Shown here: positions 41,706-52,209 of the stretch, piece by piece | Layout: the number at the start of each line of letters is the position of its first letter | How positions within the stretch are numbered: position 1 is the stretch's first letter | NCBI GenBank assembly: GCA_039830035.1 | Contig: CP140038.1 | Span: forward strand, 186,001-250,000 | DNA: 64,000 nucleotides | Direction: 5' to 3' | Source of the DNA: Buchnera aphidicola (Meitanaphis flavogallis) | Lineage (GTDB): Bacteria > Pseudomonadota > Gammaproteobacteria > Enterobacterales > Enterobacteriaceae | Translations under genes and position numbers: made by a program | The notes under the pieces: model-generated | Told to the model about the DNA's origin: nothing | Database searches by the model: none | Seen by the model: only the letters and a program-made list of their open reading frames with translations

Positions 41706-42961
41706 TATAGTTCTTTTTTTATCCAGTTATTAACGTACTGAAACCATTTTTTAAAAATATTTTTAGATTCATAGTTTTTTTTATAATTTTTAATGTGTTC
41801 TTTTCCATAGTATAATAATCCTACTGCAGTAGCACAGTTTGTTTCTTCAATGTTGTTTACTAGGCTACTAATTTTTTTTGGTTTACCTATTCTTATTGGT
41901 ATTGTAAAAATTTTTTTAGCGTTTTCTTTAAGATATTTAATGTTGGAAGCTCCACCAGTAAATACTATTCCTGCTCCAAAATTATAATGGTTATTAGATT
42001 TTTTAAGTATCTCTTGTACATTTAAAATTTGTTTATTTATTAAGTTTAATAATTCTGTATATCGTGGTTCAATAACGTCTATCAGAGTGCTTTTTTTAAA
42101 TGTTTTAATTAATTTATTATTGGTATTAGATATTTCAATTTGTTCACACTTTTTTGTATTAGAAAGTATGTCAGCCTGCCCGTATTGAATTTTTATTGTT
42201 TCAGCTTTTATAAAGGGAATATTAAATGCATAAGATATATCATTGGTTACAGTATTTCCAGCGTATGGAATAACACAACTATGTTGTAATACTCCATTGG
42301 TGTACATAGCGATATCTATTGTTCCGCTACCGATATCTGCTATACAAACTCCCATTTGATATTCATCTTTTGTTAATATTGCTTTTCCAGAAGCTAGCCC
42401 TGAAAAAATAGTATGGTTAACTTGTAGTCCGCATGTTTTTACTGCTTTAATGATATTTTTTTCTATTTCAGTATGACATGTAATTAAGTGAACTTGTGCT
42501 TTTATTCTTTTTCCAGATAATCCAATTGGATTTTTTATACCTACGTGTTGATCAATAGAATATTCTTGCGGAATAATATGTAAAATGTGATGTTCATTAC
42601 GTATTTGTACACATTTTGCTGTGTGTATTACGTTGTTTACATCTTCAATTGTTACTTCATTTTCAGATATAGGAACAATGCCTATTTCGTTTTGACAGTT
42701 AATATATTTGTTAGATAAAGCTAAATATACGGAAGAGATTTTACAATCAGCCATACTTTCAGCTTGGTTGACAGATTTTTTAATACATTTTATAATTGAT
42801 TTCAAATCATTAATGATACCCTTTTGTATTCCGTATGAAGGACAAATTCCTATTCCAATAACATTAATTATACCATCTATGAGTATTTCTCCTACTAAAG
42901 TAATTACTTTGGTAGTTCCAATTTCAAGTCCAACTATTAAATTTCTATCTCTTTCTTTCAT
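41705..42961 (-). CDS. ftsA: Cell division protein FtsA
   Basis: Actin-like ATPase that anchors FtsZ filaments to the membrane. It has 418 residues (E. coli 420). The phosphate-binding motif is [10 protein letters not shown], with a second at [15 protein letters not shown] and an adenosine motif FTGGASNIK. The C-terminal amphipathic membrane-targeting helix is visible ([16 protein letters not shown]). The stop overlaps the ftsZ start. Downstream partners FtsQ, FtsL, FtsW and FtsI are also in this cluster. Confidence 0.97.
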   Translation of the reverse strand: MKERDRNLIVGLEIGTTKVITLVGEILIDGIINVIGIGICPSYGIQKGIINDLKSIIKCIKKSVNQAESMADCKISSVYLALSNKYINCQNEIGIVPISENEVTIEDVNNVIHTAKCVQIRNEHHILHIIPQEYSIDQHVGIKNPIGLSGKRIKAQVHLITCHTEIEKNIIKAVKTCGLQVNHTIFSGLASGKAILTKDEYQMGVCIADIGSGTIDIAMYTNGVLQHSCVIPYAGNTVTNDISYAFNIPFIKAETIKIQYGQADILSNTKKCEQIEISNTNNKLIKTFKKSTLIDVIEPRYTELLNLINKQILNVQEILKKSNNHYNFGAGIVFTGGASNIKYLKENAKKIFTIPIRIGKPKKISSLVNNIEETNCATAVGLLYYGKEHIKNYKKNYESKNIFKKWFQYVNNWIKKEL

Positions 42962-42982
42962 GTTTGTTTTAGCCTGTATTCA

Positions 42983-43702
42983 TTATTTCCATGCTATTGC
43001 TATACCTGATTCATATCGTAAATCGATGTATTTTATTTTTTTTCTTTTGATTTTTTCTTCATATTTTAAAGTTTTCCAAATCATCATTAATTTTTTTAAT
43101 TGAATAATATTATTTATTTTTCCTAGAGCTATTTCAATGTTGTTTTCAATTAATAGTTTCCATGAATGATAAGGTGTTATCGTAATAGATCTCAATATAA
43201 CGTTATTTTTATTTAGTACATTTTTTATTTTTTCGTAATTTTTTAAAATTTCTTTTTCGCTATTTTTTGGTCCATAAAAATATGGAATGTTTTTAATACT
43301 TTGTTTTTTTTTTATAATATGAGATATAATTTCTTTTTTATCTAATATATATTTGTCGTTCCAATATGCTACAGGAATAGTATTTACAATATGGATTAGT
43401 AATGTATCTGGCCATTGTTTTTGAATTTTAATTTTTTTTATAAAAGTGAATTCTTTTAATTTATTTTTTATAAAAAAATTACATGGGAAAAAAAAATTAC
43501 ATGAAGTTTTTAAGGATAAAATAAAATCTTTCATTTCTTTTCTATTTAAATAACTAAATTGTCCTGAAATTATAAAATGAGATAATTTTTTTTTATACCA
43601 TTGTTTAGATAATTTTATAATTATGAGACTATTAAGTATTATAAAAACAATTAAAGATAATATTATAGTATATCTTAATAAGACTAGTTTTTTTTTTGAC
43701 AT
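42983..43702 (-). CDS. ftsQ: Cell division protein FtsQ
   Basis: Bitopic inner-membrane protein linking the early and late divisome. It has 239 residues (E. coli 276). One membrane span at ~10-30 follows a short Lys-rich cytoplasmic tail. The POTRA-like domain follows (FIISGQFSYLNRKEM), then the beta domain (IQKQWPDTLLIHIVNTIPVAYWND is the most conserved stretch). The C-terminal ~40 residues look shortened. A ten-A run at 43304-43313 stays in frame. Divergence is high, but position and architecture are clear. Confidence 0.93.
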   Translation of the reverse strand: MSKKKLVLLRYTIILSLIVFIILNSLIIIKLSKQWYKKKLSHFIISGQFSYLNRKEMKDFILSLKTSCNFFFPCNFFIKNKLKEFTFIKKIKIQKQWPDTLLIHIVNTIPVAYWNDKYILDKKEIISHIIKKKQSIKNIPYFYGPKNSEKEILKNYEKIKNVLNKNNVILRSITITPYHSWKLLIENNIEIALGKINNIIQLKKLMMIWKTLKYEEKIKRKKIKYIDLRYESGIAIAWK

Positions 43703-43743
43703 AATATATATTCGTTTTATGCATAGTTTGGTTTTAAATGTTT

Positions 43744-44664
43744 TTAATTAGCTGATTGTAAAATTTTTAAAATTAACAATTTTAAGGATATTCCAGCATT
43801 TTTAGCAGCTATAGGCATTAAGCTATTTTTAGTCATTCCAGGACACGTATTCATTTCTAATAACCAAAATTTCTCAGCACGATCCATGATTAAATCAATT
43901 CTTCCCCATCCTGTGCATCCAAGGGTATTCCAAGCTATTTTTATTATTTTATTTAATTCTATTTCTTTGTTTCTTTTTAATCCACTTGGACAAAAATATT
44001 TTGTGTTTTTAGATATATATTTAGATTCGTAATCGTAAAAGTCGTTATTTGAAGATATACGAATAGATGGAAGGATTTTGTTTTCTAAAATTCCTACAGA
44101 ATATTCTGATCCGTATATAAATTTTTCTATGAGTATGTTATTGTCATATTGAAATGCTATCTTACATGCATGATGTAAACATTGATACGAGTGAACTAGT
44201 GATATTCCGATACTAGATCCTTCAGTGTTAGGTTTAACAATTATAGGTAATCCTAACATAAGAATTTTTTTTCTAAGGTCTTTTTCAGTTATTGTTTGAA
44301 ATTTTTTGATATTAATAAAATAACAAGGAACTACAGGTAAATTAGCTCCTTTCCATAGTAATTTGGTTTTTATTTTATCAATTGAAATTGCTGATGGTAA
44401 AATTTTACTTCCTGTATATGCAATTTTTAGATAAGTTAATAATCCTTGTATAGTTCCATCTTCACCTTCCTTTCCATGAAGAGCAATAAATGCTTTTTTA
44501 AATCCCTGATTTGGTAATTGGGTAATAGGAAAGTATTTTGTATCTATGGGATATGCATTTATTTTAGATTTAAATAGATATTTTAATATATTTTCTCCAG
44601 ATAATAAGGATATATTTCTTTCTTGCGATGTACCACCAAATAATACGGCTACTTTTTCAATCAT
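43744..44664 (-). CDS. ddlB: D-alanine--D-alanine ligase
   Basis: ATP-grasp enzyme that joins two D-alanines for the peptidoglycan stem. It has 306 residues, like E. coli DdlB. Visible motifs: VAVLFGGTSQERNISLLSG at the N-terminus, HGKEGEDGTIQG, KPNTEGSSIGISLV, and the Mg-binding end LLEMNTCPGMTKNSLMP. It lies between murC and ftsQ, as in E. coli. Confidence 0.97.
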   Translation of the reverse strand: MIEKVAVLFGGTSQERNISLLSGENILKYLFKSKINAYPIDTKYFPITQLPNQGFKKAFIALHGKEGEDGTIQGLLTYLKIAYTGSKILPSAISIDKIKTKLLWKGANLPVVPCYFINIKKFQTITEKDLRKKILMLGLPIIVKPNTEGSSIGISLVHSYQCLHHACKIAFQYDNNILIEKFIYGSEYSVGILENKILPSIRISSNNDFYDYESKYISKNTKYFCPSGLKRNKEIELNKIIKIAWNTLGCTGWGRIDLIMDRAEKFWLLEMNTCPGMTKNSLMPIAAKNAGISLKLLILKILQSAN

Positions 44665-44669
44665 AATAA

Positions 44670-46115
44670 TTATTTCTTGTTTATTTTTTTAAGTTTTTTA
44701 ATAACGTAATTATCTATTATAATGTGTATATTGCCAGCACCTTGTATTAAGAGTACATTGTTTTCTGATAGTTTTTTAACTAATGTTTTGAATATTTCAT
44801 TATAATTAGATATTAATGTTACTGATGTTTTTCCACACTTTTTTAGTTCGTTATATAAATCCAAACTATTTGATCCTGAGATGGGATTTTCGTTAGCTGA
44901 GTAAACGTTTAAAAGTAATAATTCATCGATTTTAAGTAGCACTTTTTTAAATTGTTTAAATAGATAATAAGTTCTTGTGTACCTATGAGGTTGAAAAATC
45001 ATCACTAATTTTTTATTTGGCCATCCTAATTTAACAGTGTTAATGCTAGCTAAAATTTCGTTAGGATGATGTCCATAATCTTGAATAATGGTAATAATAT
45101 TATGTTCATTAGACGCATTGTATGCTAAAAATTTTCCGCATAGTTCGAATCTCTGTTTAACTCCTTTGAAAGTTTTTAGTGATTCGAGAATATTAATGTC
45201 ACTAATATTTTTTTGAGTAGCGACTGCTATTGCTGCTGCTGCATTGAGAGCGTTATGTTTTCCAGGTATATTCAAAGTTATATTCAAGTTAAGTCGATGT
45301 TTTCTGATTATTTTAAAATAACTAGAAAATTTTTTTTGTGTGTACTTTTTTATTCGTATGTCAGATTTTATGTGAAATCCATAAGTAATAACATTACAAC
45401 GTATTAATGGAATGATTTTTCTTATGTTTTTATCATCAAAACATATGATAGCTGTTCCGTTAAATGGAAGATTTTGAATAAATTTAATAAATGCTAGTTT
45501 AATATTATTAAATGTTTTGCAATAATTGTCTAGATGATCATTGTCAATGTTTGTTACTACAGCAACAATTGGTCTTAAATATAAAAAAGAAGCATCGCTT
45601 TCGTCTGCTTCTACAATGTAATAAGGGCTTTTTCCTAGTCTAGTATTACTGTTTATTTCTCTTACGTGCCCTCCATTAATGAGAGTCGGATCTAGATTAC
45701 TTTTAAAAAATATGCTGAAAATGATTGCAGAAGTAGTAGTTTTTCCATGTGTTCCAGATACTGCTATTCCATATTTGTATCGTATTATTTCTGCAAGAAT
45801 TTTACCTCTTTTTATAACAGGAATATTCAAACTTTTAGCTTGAACGATTTCAGGATTATACGGTGGAATTGCGCTTGATATTACTATTATGTTTGCATTT
45901 TTAATATTACATTTAGAATGATTAAAAAATATTTTAGCACCTAATTTTTGCAATTTTTTGGTAATATCACTTGATTTCAAATCAGAACCACTTATTATGT
46001 AGCCGTTTTTTAGTAACGTTTCGGCTATTCCACTCATGCCTATACCACCTATTCCGATAAAATGGATATGATTGACATAACGCGTCTTGGTATTAAGAAA
46101 ATTTAGCTGTTTCAT
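44670..46115 (-). CDS. murC: UDP-N-acetylmuramate--L-alanine ligase
   Basis: Adds L-alanine to UDP-MurNAc, the first amino acid of the stem peptide. It has 481 residues (E. coli 491). The N-terminal Rossmann motif is HFIGIGGIGMSGIAE; the Mur ligase P-loop is VSGTHGKTTTSAI; ADESDASFLYLRP and PHRYTRT are family blocks. Five bases separate it from ddlB. Confidence 0.97.
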   Translation of the reverse strand: MKQLNFLNTKTRYVNHIHFIGIGGIGMSGIAETLLKNGYIISGSDLKSSDITKKLQKLGAKIFFNHSKCNIKNANIIVISSAIPPYNPEIVQAKSLNIPVIKRGKILAEIIRYKYGIAVSGTHGKTTTSAIIFSIFFKSNLDPTLINGGHVREINSNTRLGKSPYYIVEADESDASFLYLRPIVAVVTNIDNDHLDNYCKTFNNIKLAFIKFIQNLPFNGTAIICFDDKNIRKIIPLIRCNVITYGFHIKSDIRIKKYTQKKFSSYFKIIRKHRLNLNITLNIPGKHNALNAAAAIAVATQKNISDINILESLKTFKGVKQRFELCGKFLAYNASNEHNIITIIQDYGHHPNEILASINTVKLGWPNKKLVMIFQPHRYTRTYYLFKQFKKVLLKIDELLLLNVYSANENPISGSNSLDLYNELKKCGKTSVTLISNYNEIFKTLVKKLSENNVLLIQGAGNIHIIIDNYVIKKLKKINKK

Positions 46116-46183
46116 TCTACTGTTCTATAACGGTATTATATAAAAATTTTTTATAATTTCTTTTGATAAAAATGAACATGATG

Positions 46184-47245
46184 TTAGTGTATGCGCATTG
46201 TACTTTCAATTATATCAATAATGTTTTTGACAGGATTAATTTTTGATGAGGAATATAATTTTTTTGCCATAATAGTTATTGTGTTTCGATCTATTTTGTT
46301 TAATATATTAATTATTTTATTAGTACTTAGTAGATCTTGTTCTACTATTATAGCTCCTCCTTGTAATTGTAGTGGATAAGCATTCCAATATTGATGTTTA
46401 TCTTTGTGAGGAAAAGGAATAAATATGGCTGGAAGTCCAATGTACTCCAATTCACTTACTGTAAGAGCACCGGAGCGACAAATAGTTAGGTCAGCCCAGT
46501 TATATGCTTCTGCTATATTTTCTATGAAAGAAGTAATTTTATATGGATGTAATTTAAATTTTTTGTAATTGTTTAATGTAAACTGTTTATTTTTTTTTCC
46601 GACTTGGTGCCAAATTATAATTTTTTTCTTTAATTTATGTGCTATTTCAGGTAGCATGGAGTTGAGTGTTTGAGCTCCTTGACTTCCTCCAATAACTAAT
46701 ATTCTAAGTGGACCGGTTCTATCTTTAAAACGACAAGTAGGGTTGGGTAGATTTATAATCTCTTTTCTTAATGGATTACCTACTGTAATGGCGTTTAGTT
46801 TTGTTTCTGGAAACGCTTGCATAATTTTAGTTGACAATCGAGACAATATTTTGTTAGATAGCCCCATGACTCTATTTTGTTCGTGGATCAATAGTGGTAT
46901 TCTAAAAAAAATAGACATTAAGCCACCAGGAAGAGATATATATCCCCCCATTCCTAGTATTATATTGGGTTTCAGTTGTTTTATAATTATCGTAGTTTTG
47001 TAGCAGGAATGCAATAATTGAAAAAAAAACTTTGTCATGCTAAAAATATTTTTTTTAATTACATTTATATTAATAAATTTAATAGGAATGTGGTTCTTTA
47101 GAATGATTTTGGCTTCAATACGATTAGGTGTACCTATCCAAAATACATCCCATTCTTTTTTTATTAATGTATTAGCAATTATTAGTCCAGGTAGAATATG
47201 TCCGCAAGTGCCGCCTGCCATAATTATTATCGTTTTTTTCCTCAT
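46184..47245 (-). CDS. murG: Lipid II synthase MurG
   Basis: Adds GlcNAc to lipid I on the cytoplasmic face of the inner membrane, forming lipid II. About 353 residues (E. coli 355). I start at ATG 47245, which overlaps the ftsW stop (TAATG) and gives MRKKTIIIMAGGT. The N-terminal glycine loop, GGTGGH in E. coli, reads GGTCGH: its fifth position is Cys (TGC) instead of Gly. The second loop GGSQGAQTLN and the UDP-GlcNAc site CRSGALTVSE are normal. Confidence 0.96.
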   Translation of the reverse strand: MRKKTIIIMAGGTCGHILPGLIIANTLIKKEWDVFWIGTPNRIEAKIILKNHIPIKFININVIKKNIFSMTKFFFQLLHSCYKTTIIIKQLKPNIILGMGGYISLPGGLMSIFFRIPLLIHEQNRVMGLSNKILSRLSTKIMQAFPETKLNAITVGNPLRKEIINLPNPTCRFKDRTGPLRILVIGGSQGAQTLNSMLPEIAHKLKKKIIIWHQVGKKNKQFTLNNYKKFKLHPYKITSFIENIAEAYNWADLTICRSGALTVSELEYIGLPAIFIPFPHKDKHQYWNAYPLQLQGGAIIVEQDLLSTNKIINILNKIDRNTITIMAKKLYSSSKINPVKNIIDIIESTMRIH

Positions 47246-48429
47246 TACAAACCTTGACAAAATTTATTTTTTATTCTTGTTTCAAAGTCTATACGTAATA
47301 ATATAGAAATAGCAATAGAAATAATTAATAAACTGGATCCACCATAACTAATGAGTGGTAATGTTAATCCTTTAGTTGGTAATATTCCCACAGTAGTACC
47401 TATGTTAATTAACGTTTGAGATACTAGCCATATTCCAATTGAAAAAGCAAAATAACCGGAAAAAAAATCGTTGTTTTTTAATGCGTTTTTTCCGATATTT
47501 ATTGCCTTAAAAGAAATAAATAATATCATAGATAATATGATACAAACTCCACAATATCCTAATTCTTCTCCAATAATTGAGAAAATAAAATCAGTATGCG
47601 CTTCAGGTAAATATTCTAATTTTTGAATAGAATGTCCTAAACCTACTCCAAAAAAATTTCCTCTACCTAAAGCCATCAATGATTGTGTGAGTTGATAACC
47701 TTTTCCAAATGGATCTTTCCAAGGATTCCAAAATGATAATATTCGTTCACTACGATAAGGTGTAATTATTATTAATAGGATAGTAGTAATGATCCCTAAA
47801 AGTACAATAGGTATAAATTTCCAAATTTGGACTCCTGAAACAAACAATAAAGATAATACAGTTATGAAATATATAGCTACCGTTCCTAAATCAGGTTCTG
47901 TTAATAATAATATCGATATAATACTTATTATTCCTAAAGGTTTTAAAAAACTCCAAAAACTATTCATGATTTCATAACGTTTTTGTGATAAATAATTTGA
48001 TAAATAACAAAAAACAGTAAGTTTAGATAGTTCTCCGGGTTGTATATGTATGAAACTTATTTTTATCCATCTAAAAGAACCATTAATAGGAGTACTTATT
48101 ATTAACACGAGTAGTAACATAATGATAGAAATTAAAAGCATTTTGGTACTATAAATTTTCCAAAACATGATAGGAGTTTTAAGAAATATTTTAGTTAAAA
48201 AAAGAACTAATATTAAATATATTATTTCTTTTTTCGTAAAAAATAATAAATCTCCATATATATGACTAGCTATTGGTATAGAAGCAGAAGTTACCATAAT
48301 TAATCCGATTAATAGTAAACTTATAGTACACCATACTAACTGAGAATCGTATAATTTTGGTTCGTAGTGCGTTTTATTTTTTTTTAAAATTTTTTTTACT
48401 GTGTTTAATAATAAATACTTTATTTTCAT
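47245..48429 (-). CDS. ftsW: Lipid II polymerase FtsW
   Basis: SEDS-family glycosyltransferase of septal peptidoglycan synthesis; partner of FtsI. It has 394 residues (E. coli 414) with about ten membrane spans. Conserved segments: INGSFRWIKISFIHIQPGELSK, LTEPDLGT (contains the catalytic aspartate of SEDS proteins) and AHTDFIFSIIGEELG. Its ATG overlaps the murD stop (ATGA) and its stop overlaps the murG start. A nine-A run in the N-terminal tail is in frame. Confidence 0.97.
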   Translation of the reverse strand: MKIKYLLLNTVKKILKKNKTHYEPKLYDSQLVWCTISLLLIGLIMVTSASIPIASHIYGDLLFFTKKEIIYLILVLFLTKIFLKTPIMFWKIYSTKMLLISIIMLLLVLIISTPINGSFRWIKISFIHIQPGELSKLTVFCYLSNYLSQKRYEIMNSFWSFLKPLGIISIISILLLTEPDLGTVAIYFITVLSLLFVSGVQIWKFIPIVLLGIITTILLIIITPYRSERILSFWNPWKDPFGKGYQLTQSLMALGRGNFFGVGLGHSIQKLEYLPEAHTDFIFSIIGEELGYCGVCIILSMILFISFKAINIGKNALKNNDFFSGYFAFSIGIWLVSQTLINIGTTVGILPTKGLTLPLISYGGSSLLIISIAISILLRIDFETRIKNKFCQGL

Positions 48430-49756
48430 GAATATAGTTCTTCTATTAACTTTACAAAAGTATTACCACGTTCTTCAAAATTAGAAAATTGATCTAAACT
48501 ACTACAAGAAGGAGATAATAATACTACATCACCAGATTTTACTATGTTTTTTATAAAATGTATTACGTTTTCTAATGTATTGAAACATATTGATTTTTTT
48601 GGATATAATGAGAAAAGTATTTTTTTACTTCTTCCATAACAATAAATAATTATTTTTTCATCTTTTAAATAAGGTTTTAATAAAGAAAAATTGGCTAATT
48701 TCCCATCTCCTCCTAATATTAATCTTATTTTCCCTTTTACATAAGGTAAAATATTGTTGATTGCTGATTGCGTACTTCCAATGTTTGTAGATTTAGAGTC
48801 ATTAATCCATGTTATATTGTTTTTTTTATATGTTAGTTGAAATCTATGAGGTAATCCTAAAAATTCTTTTAATGCTACTAAGCTAGTGTAAATATTAACT
48901 TTTAAAATATGAACTATTGATAAAGCAGATAATGCATTAATATAATTATGTTGACCTGATATAAGTAATTTATCAACATTTAATAATTTTTCTTTGTTAT
49001 AGCATAGCCATACATTACGATTTTTTCTACATAGATTATATTCTCCTTTATCAATTCCAAATGTAATGTTAGGTTGTTTTTTAATTTTCGCATTAAATGA
49101 TAAATGGTCTTCTAAATTTAAAATAGATACTTCGGCTTGATTATATATTTTTAACTTATGTTTGACATATTCTGTAATACCTAATGGATATCGATCCATA
49201 TGATCTGAACTGATATTAAGTACAGTAGCAACTTTTGCTTTTAAATTCAAAGTAGTTTCTAGCTGAAAACTGGATAATTCTAATATGTATAATTCTGAGG
49301 GATCATTAAGTATATTTAATGCAGGAATTCCTATATTACCACCTACGCGTACTTTAAATCCAGCTAGTTGTAGTATATTTCTTACCATCATAGTCACTGT
49401 ACTTTTTCCATTTGAACCAGTAATAGCAATTATCGGGGTTTTGGTTTCTCTGACAAATAATTCAATATCTCCAATTATTTCAATTTTGTTTTTTTTGGCA
49501 TATATTAACGCTGGATGAAATAATTGTATACCAGGACTTGTGATAATTAAATCGGATTCTTGAATCCATGGATAATATATTGAACCTACATGATATTGTA
49601 TATTTTTTAAACATTGTACATTATGGATGTATTTGGGATTTTTGTTAAAGTCCATAATTTTAGGATAAATATTTCGCGATATAAAAAAATGTAGACAGGA
49701 TATGCCTGTTAATCCCATTCCAAATATTAGTATTTTTTTTTATAATAATTATACAT
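48426..49756 (-). CDS. murD: UDP-N-acetylmuramoyl-L-alanine--D-glutamate ligase, frame broken at poly(A)
   Basis: Adds D-glutamate to the stem peptide. The long frame begins only at MGLTGISCLHFF, inside the N-terminal Rossmann loop, which would destroy the UMAG-binding site. Two bases after the mraY stop, an ATG at 49756 with AAGGT upstream reads MYNYYKKK. It then crosses nine A (49733-49741) and stops two codons later. With ten A it reads MYNYYKKKILIFGMGLTG, matching E. coli MADYQGKNVVIIGLGLTG residue for residue. The rest is intact: GSNGKSTVT P-loop, SSDHMDRYP, WINDSKSTN, SPSCSSLDQF. Restored length about 443 (E. coli 438). Confidence 0.88.
49733..49741 (-). other. Poly(A)9 frameshift site in murD
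   Basis: Nine A on the coding strand between TAT and TAC. With nine A the frame ends after MYNYYKKKY; with ten it enters the full MurD frame. Confidence 0.82.
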
Positions 49757-49758
49757 TT

Positions 49759-50838
49759 CTAATTGACCTTAAATATGAAAGAACATCCTAGCAACATAAA
49801 CACTAAAGATATAATCCAAAATCTTACTGCTATTTTTGGTTCTGGGCAACCTTTTAATTCGTAGTGATGATGAATAGGTGTCATTTTGAATATTCTTTTT
49901 TTCTTTAACTTAAAGTATGTAACTTGAATTATGACTGATATAGTTTCAAATATAAAAATTCCACTCATAATAAAAAATATTATTTCTTGGTGTAGTAGTA
50001 TTGCTATTATTCCTATCACCCCTCCTAAAGGTAGAGACCCTACATCACCCATAAATATTTGTGCTGGATAGGCATTAAACCATAAAAATCCTAATCCTGA
50101 TCCTATAACGGCTGAGCAAAGAATAGTTAATTCTGCAATACTAGGAATATATACAATATTAAAATGTGTTGAATGGTGTAAATTTCCAGAAATAAATGAT
50201 AGTAGATATAATCCTATAGTTATTAAGATGACAGGAACAATAGCTAACCCATCTAATCCGTCTGTTAAATTTACAGCGTTACTAAAACCTATCAAGATAA
50301 TATATGACAAAAATATATGTATTATACCTATGTTTATAACAATATTTTTTTGGATAGGGCATATTAATTGAATTATAAAATTGTTTTTATTGTTATAATA
50401 AATTAAAATAATAACAAGAATAGTAATTATAGATAAAAAAAATAATTTCCATTGAGGTCGTAAACCTGTAGACGTGTTAAAGTAAATTTTTTTATAATCA
50501 TCTATGAATCCTACTATGCCAAATCCTATTAAAATCATTAGTGCATACCATATGTATATGTTTGATAAATTAGACCATAATAAAGTAGATATAATGATAG
50601 AAGATAATATAAGTATTCCTCCCATAGTAGGTGTATATTTTTTGTTAATATGTATTTTAGGTCCATTACTTCGAATAGTTTGATACATTTGGTGTTTTTT
50701 TAAAAATTTGATTAGGTATGATCCTACTATTAGAGAAAAAAATAGTGACGTTAGTAAACTAATAATAGAACGATAAATTAAATATGATGTCTTATCAAAA
50801 TTTGTGTGAAAATAGTATTTAATAATGAATTCAATCAT
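49759..50838 (-). CDS. mraY: Phospho-MurNAc-pentapeptide transferase MraY
   Basis: Integral membrane enzyme that makes lipid I by moving phospho-MurNAc-pentapeptide to undecaprenyl phosphate. About 359 residues (E. coli 360) with ten membrane spans. Motifs: GFIDDYKK (aspartate pair), NLTDGLDGLA, FMGDVGSL and the MTPIHHHYELKG histidine loop. Start at ATG 50838, which overlaps the murF end and has GAGGAAT upstream; an in-frame TTG 15 bases earlier is less likely. Confidence 0.97.
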   Translation of the reverse strand: MIEFIIKYYFHTNFDKTSYLIYRSIISLLTSLFFSLIVGSYLIKFLKKHQMYQTIRSNGPKIHINKKYTPTMGGILILSSIIISTLLWSNLSNIYIWYALMILIGFGIVGFIDDYKKIYFNTSTGLRPQWKLFFLSIITILVIILIYYNNKNNFIIQLICPIQKNIVINIGIIHIFLSYIILIGFSNAVNLTDGLDGLAIVPVILITIGLYLLSFISGNLHHSTHFNIVYIPSIAELTILCSAVIGSGLGFLWFNAYPAQIFMGDVGSLPLGGVIGIIAILLHQEIIFFIMSGIFIFETISVIIQVTYFKLKKKRIFKMTPIHHHYELKGCPEPKIAVRFWIISLVFMLLGCSFIFKVN

Positions 50839-52207
50839 AATTACATTCCTCAACTAATTTTTTTACTATTCTTTCTAGATTTTCGCTTCTAGATCCTTTA
50901 ATTAAAATTGTAATTTTTTCATACATAAAAATTTTTTTAGTTAAATCTTTAATTAGTGTATTAATATTAGTGTAATGGTTTCCTTTTTTACTATTAATAC
51001 TGATAGATTTACTTAATTTTCCAATGCTCATAACTTCGTTTATATCAGATATGTAAATGACATTACCAATTATTTTATGATACATAGTACTCATTTTTCC
51101 TAATTCAGACATATCACCAGATACAAAAATTTTATATCCAGGCATGTTTTCTAACACTTTAATTGCTACAATCATTGATGCAACATTAGCATTGTAAGTA
51201 TCGTTTATAATAGTTTTATGTTGGCTTAGTGTGATAGTTTCTAATCTACCTGAAAGTATTGGAATTTTAGATAATCCGAGTTGAATGCATTGAAGTGGAA
51301 TGTTTAATGTTATTGCTATAGCGGCTGCAGCTAGAGCATTAGAAATATTGTGAAATCCAAGCAAAGGCAAATTAACATTTATAACTCCATTCGGAGAATG
51401 TAGAATGAAGGATGAGCCTGTATTATCAATAACGATATTGCTTGCAAAGAATTGACTTTTTTTTTTTATTGAAAACCAAATAATGTTTTGGCTGTTTATG
51501 TTTTTTTTCCATCTTGACCAATGATGACTATCAGCATTAAATATAGCTGTACCAGTTTTAGGTAATGTACAAAGAATTTCTTGTTTTGATTTAGAGATTC
51601 CTAATAAAGATTTAAATCCATCTAAATGCGAATAATAAATGTTGTTTATTAATGCAATATTAGGATTTGTTAATTTTGTTGCATATAAAATTTCTTTAGG
51701 ATGATTAGCTCCTATTTCAATAACAGCATATTTATATGATAGATCAAGATTTAGTAGAGTTAATGGTACTCCAATATTATTGTTAAAATTTTTAAAGGTA
51801 GATAAAGTTTTTCCATAACATTGCAAGATAGAAGTAGTAATTTCTTTTACAGATGTTTTTCCAGAAGATCCAGTTAATGCTATAATACTAGCATTACTTT
51901 GTTGTCTAATCCAAAATGCTATATTTCCTAGTGCTAAAGTAGTATTTTGCACAACTATTTGTGGTAGCTTGATATCAAGTTTTTTTTCTAATACTACTGC
52001 TGTAGCTCCTTTTTTCATTGCTGCATAAACGAAATTATGTGCATCGAAATTTTTTCCGATCAAAGCAATAAATAAACATCCTGGAGTAATTGTTCTTGAA
52101 TCAGTACTTATAGCATGAAAAATTAAGTTATTTATTTTTACATTATTTTTGTTAAAAAAATAACCTTTTGTGATACGACATATTTGATAAAAAGATATTG
52201 GGATCAT
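50831..52207 (-). CDS. murF: UDP-MurNAc-tripeptide--D-Ala-D-Ala ligase
   Basis: Adds D-Ala-D-Ala, made by DdlB, to complete the pentapeptide. It has 458 residues (E. coli 452). The N-terminal domain begins MIPISFYQICRITKGYFF. The P-loop is TGSSGKTSVKE; YNANVASM and GDMSELG are MurF-type blocks. It holds the longest coding A run in the window, eleven A at 51457-51467, which is in frame. The stop overlaps the mraY start by 8 bases. Confidence 0.97.
   Translation of the reverse strand: MIPISFYQICRITKGYFFNKNNVKINNLIFHAISTDSRTITPGCLFIALIGKNFDAHNFVYAAMKKGATAVVLEKKLDIKLPQIVVQNTTLALGNIAFWIRQQSNASIIALTGSSGKTSVKEITTSILQCYGKTLSTFKNFNNNIGVPLTLLNLDLSYKYAVIEIGANHPKEILYATKLTNPNIALINNIYYSHLDGFKSLLGISKSKQEILCTLPKTGTAIFNADSHHWSRWKKNINSQNIIWFSIKKKSQFFASNIVIDNTGSSFILHSPNGVINVNLPLLGFHNISNALAAAAIAITLNIPLQCIQLGLSKIPILSGRLETITLSQHKTIINDTYNANVASMIVAIKVLENMPGYKIFVSGDMSELGKMSTMYHKIIGNVIYISDINEVMSIGKLSKSISINSKKGNHYTNINTLIKDLTKKIFMYEKITILIKGSRSENLERIVKKLVEECNYD
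51457..51467 (-). other. In-frame poly(A)11 run in murF
   Basis: Eleven A on the coding strand encode part of SIKKKSQ without breaking the frame. It is the longest homopolymer in any gene here. It serves as a control against the broken runs, and slippage is predicted to produce some frameshifted murF product. Confidence 0.7.
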
Positions 52208-52209
52208 AT

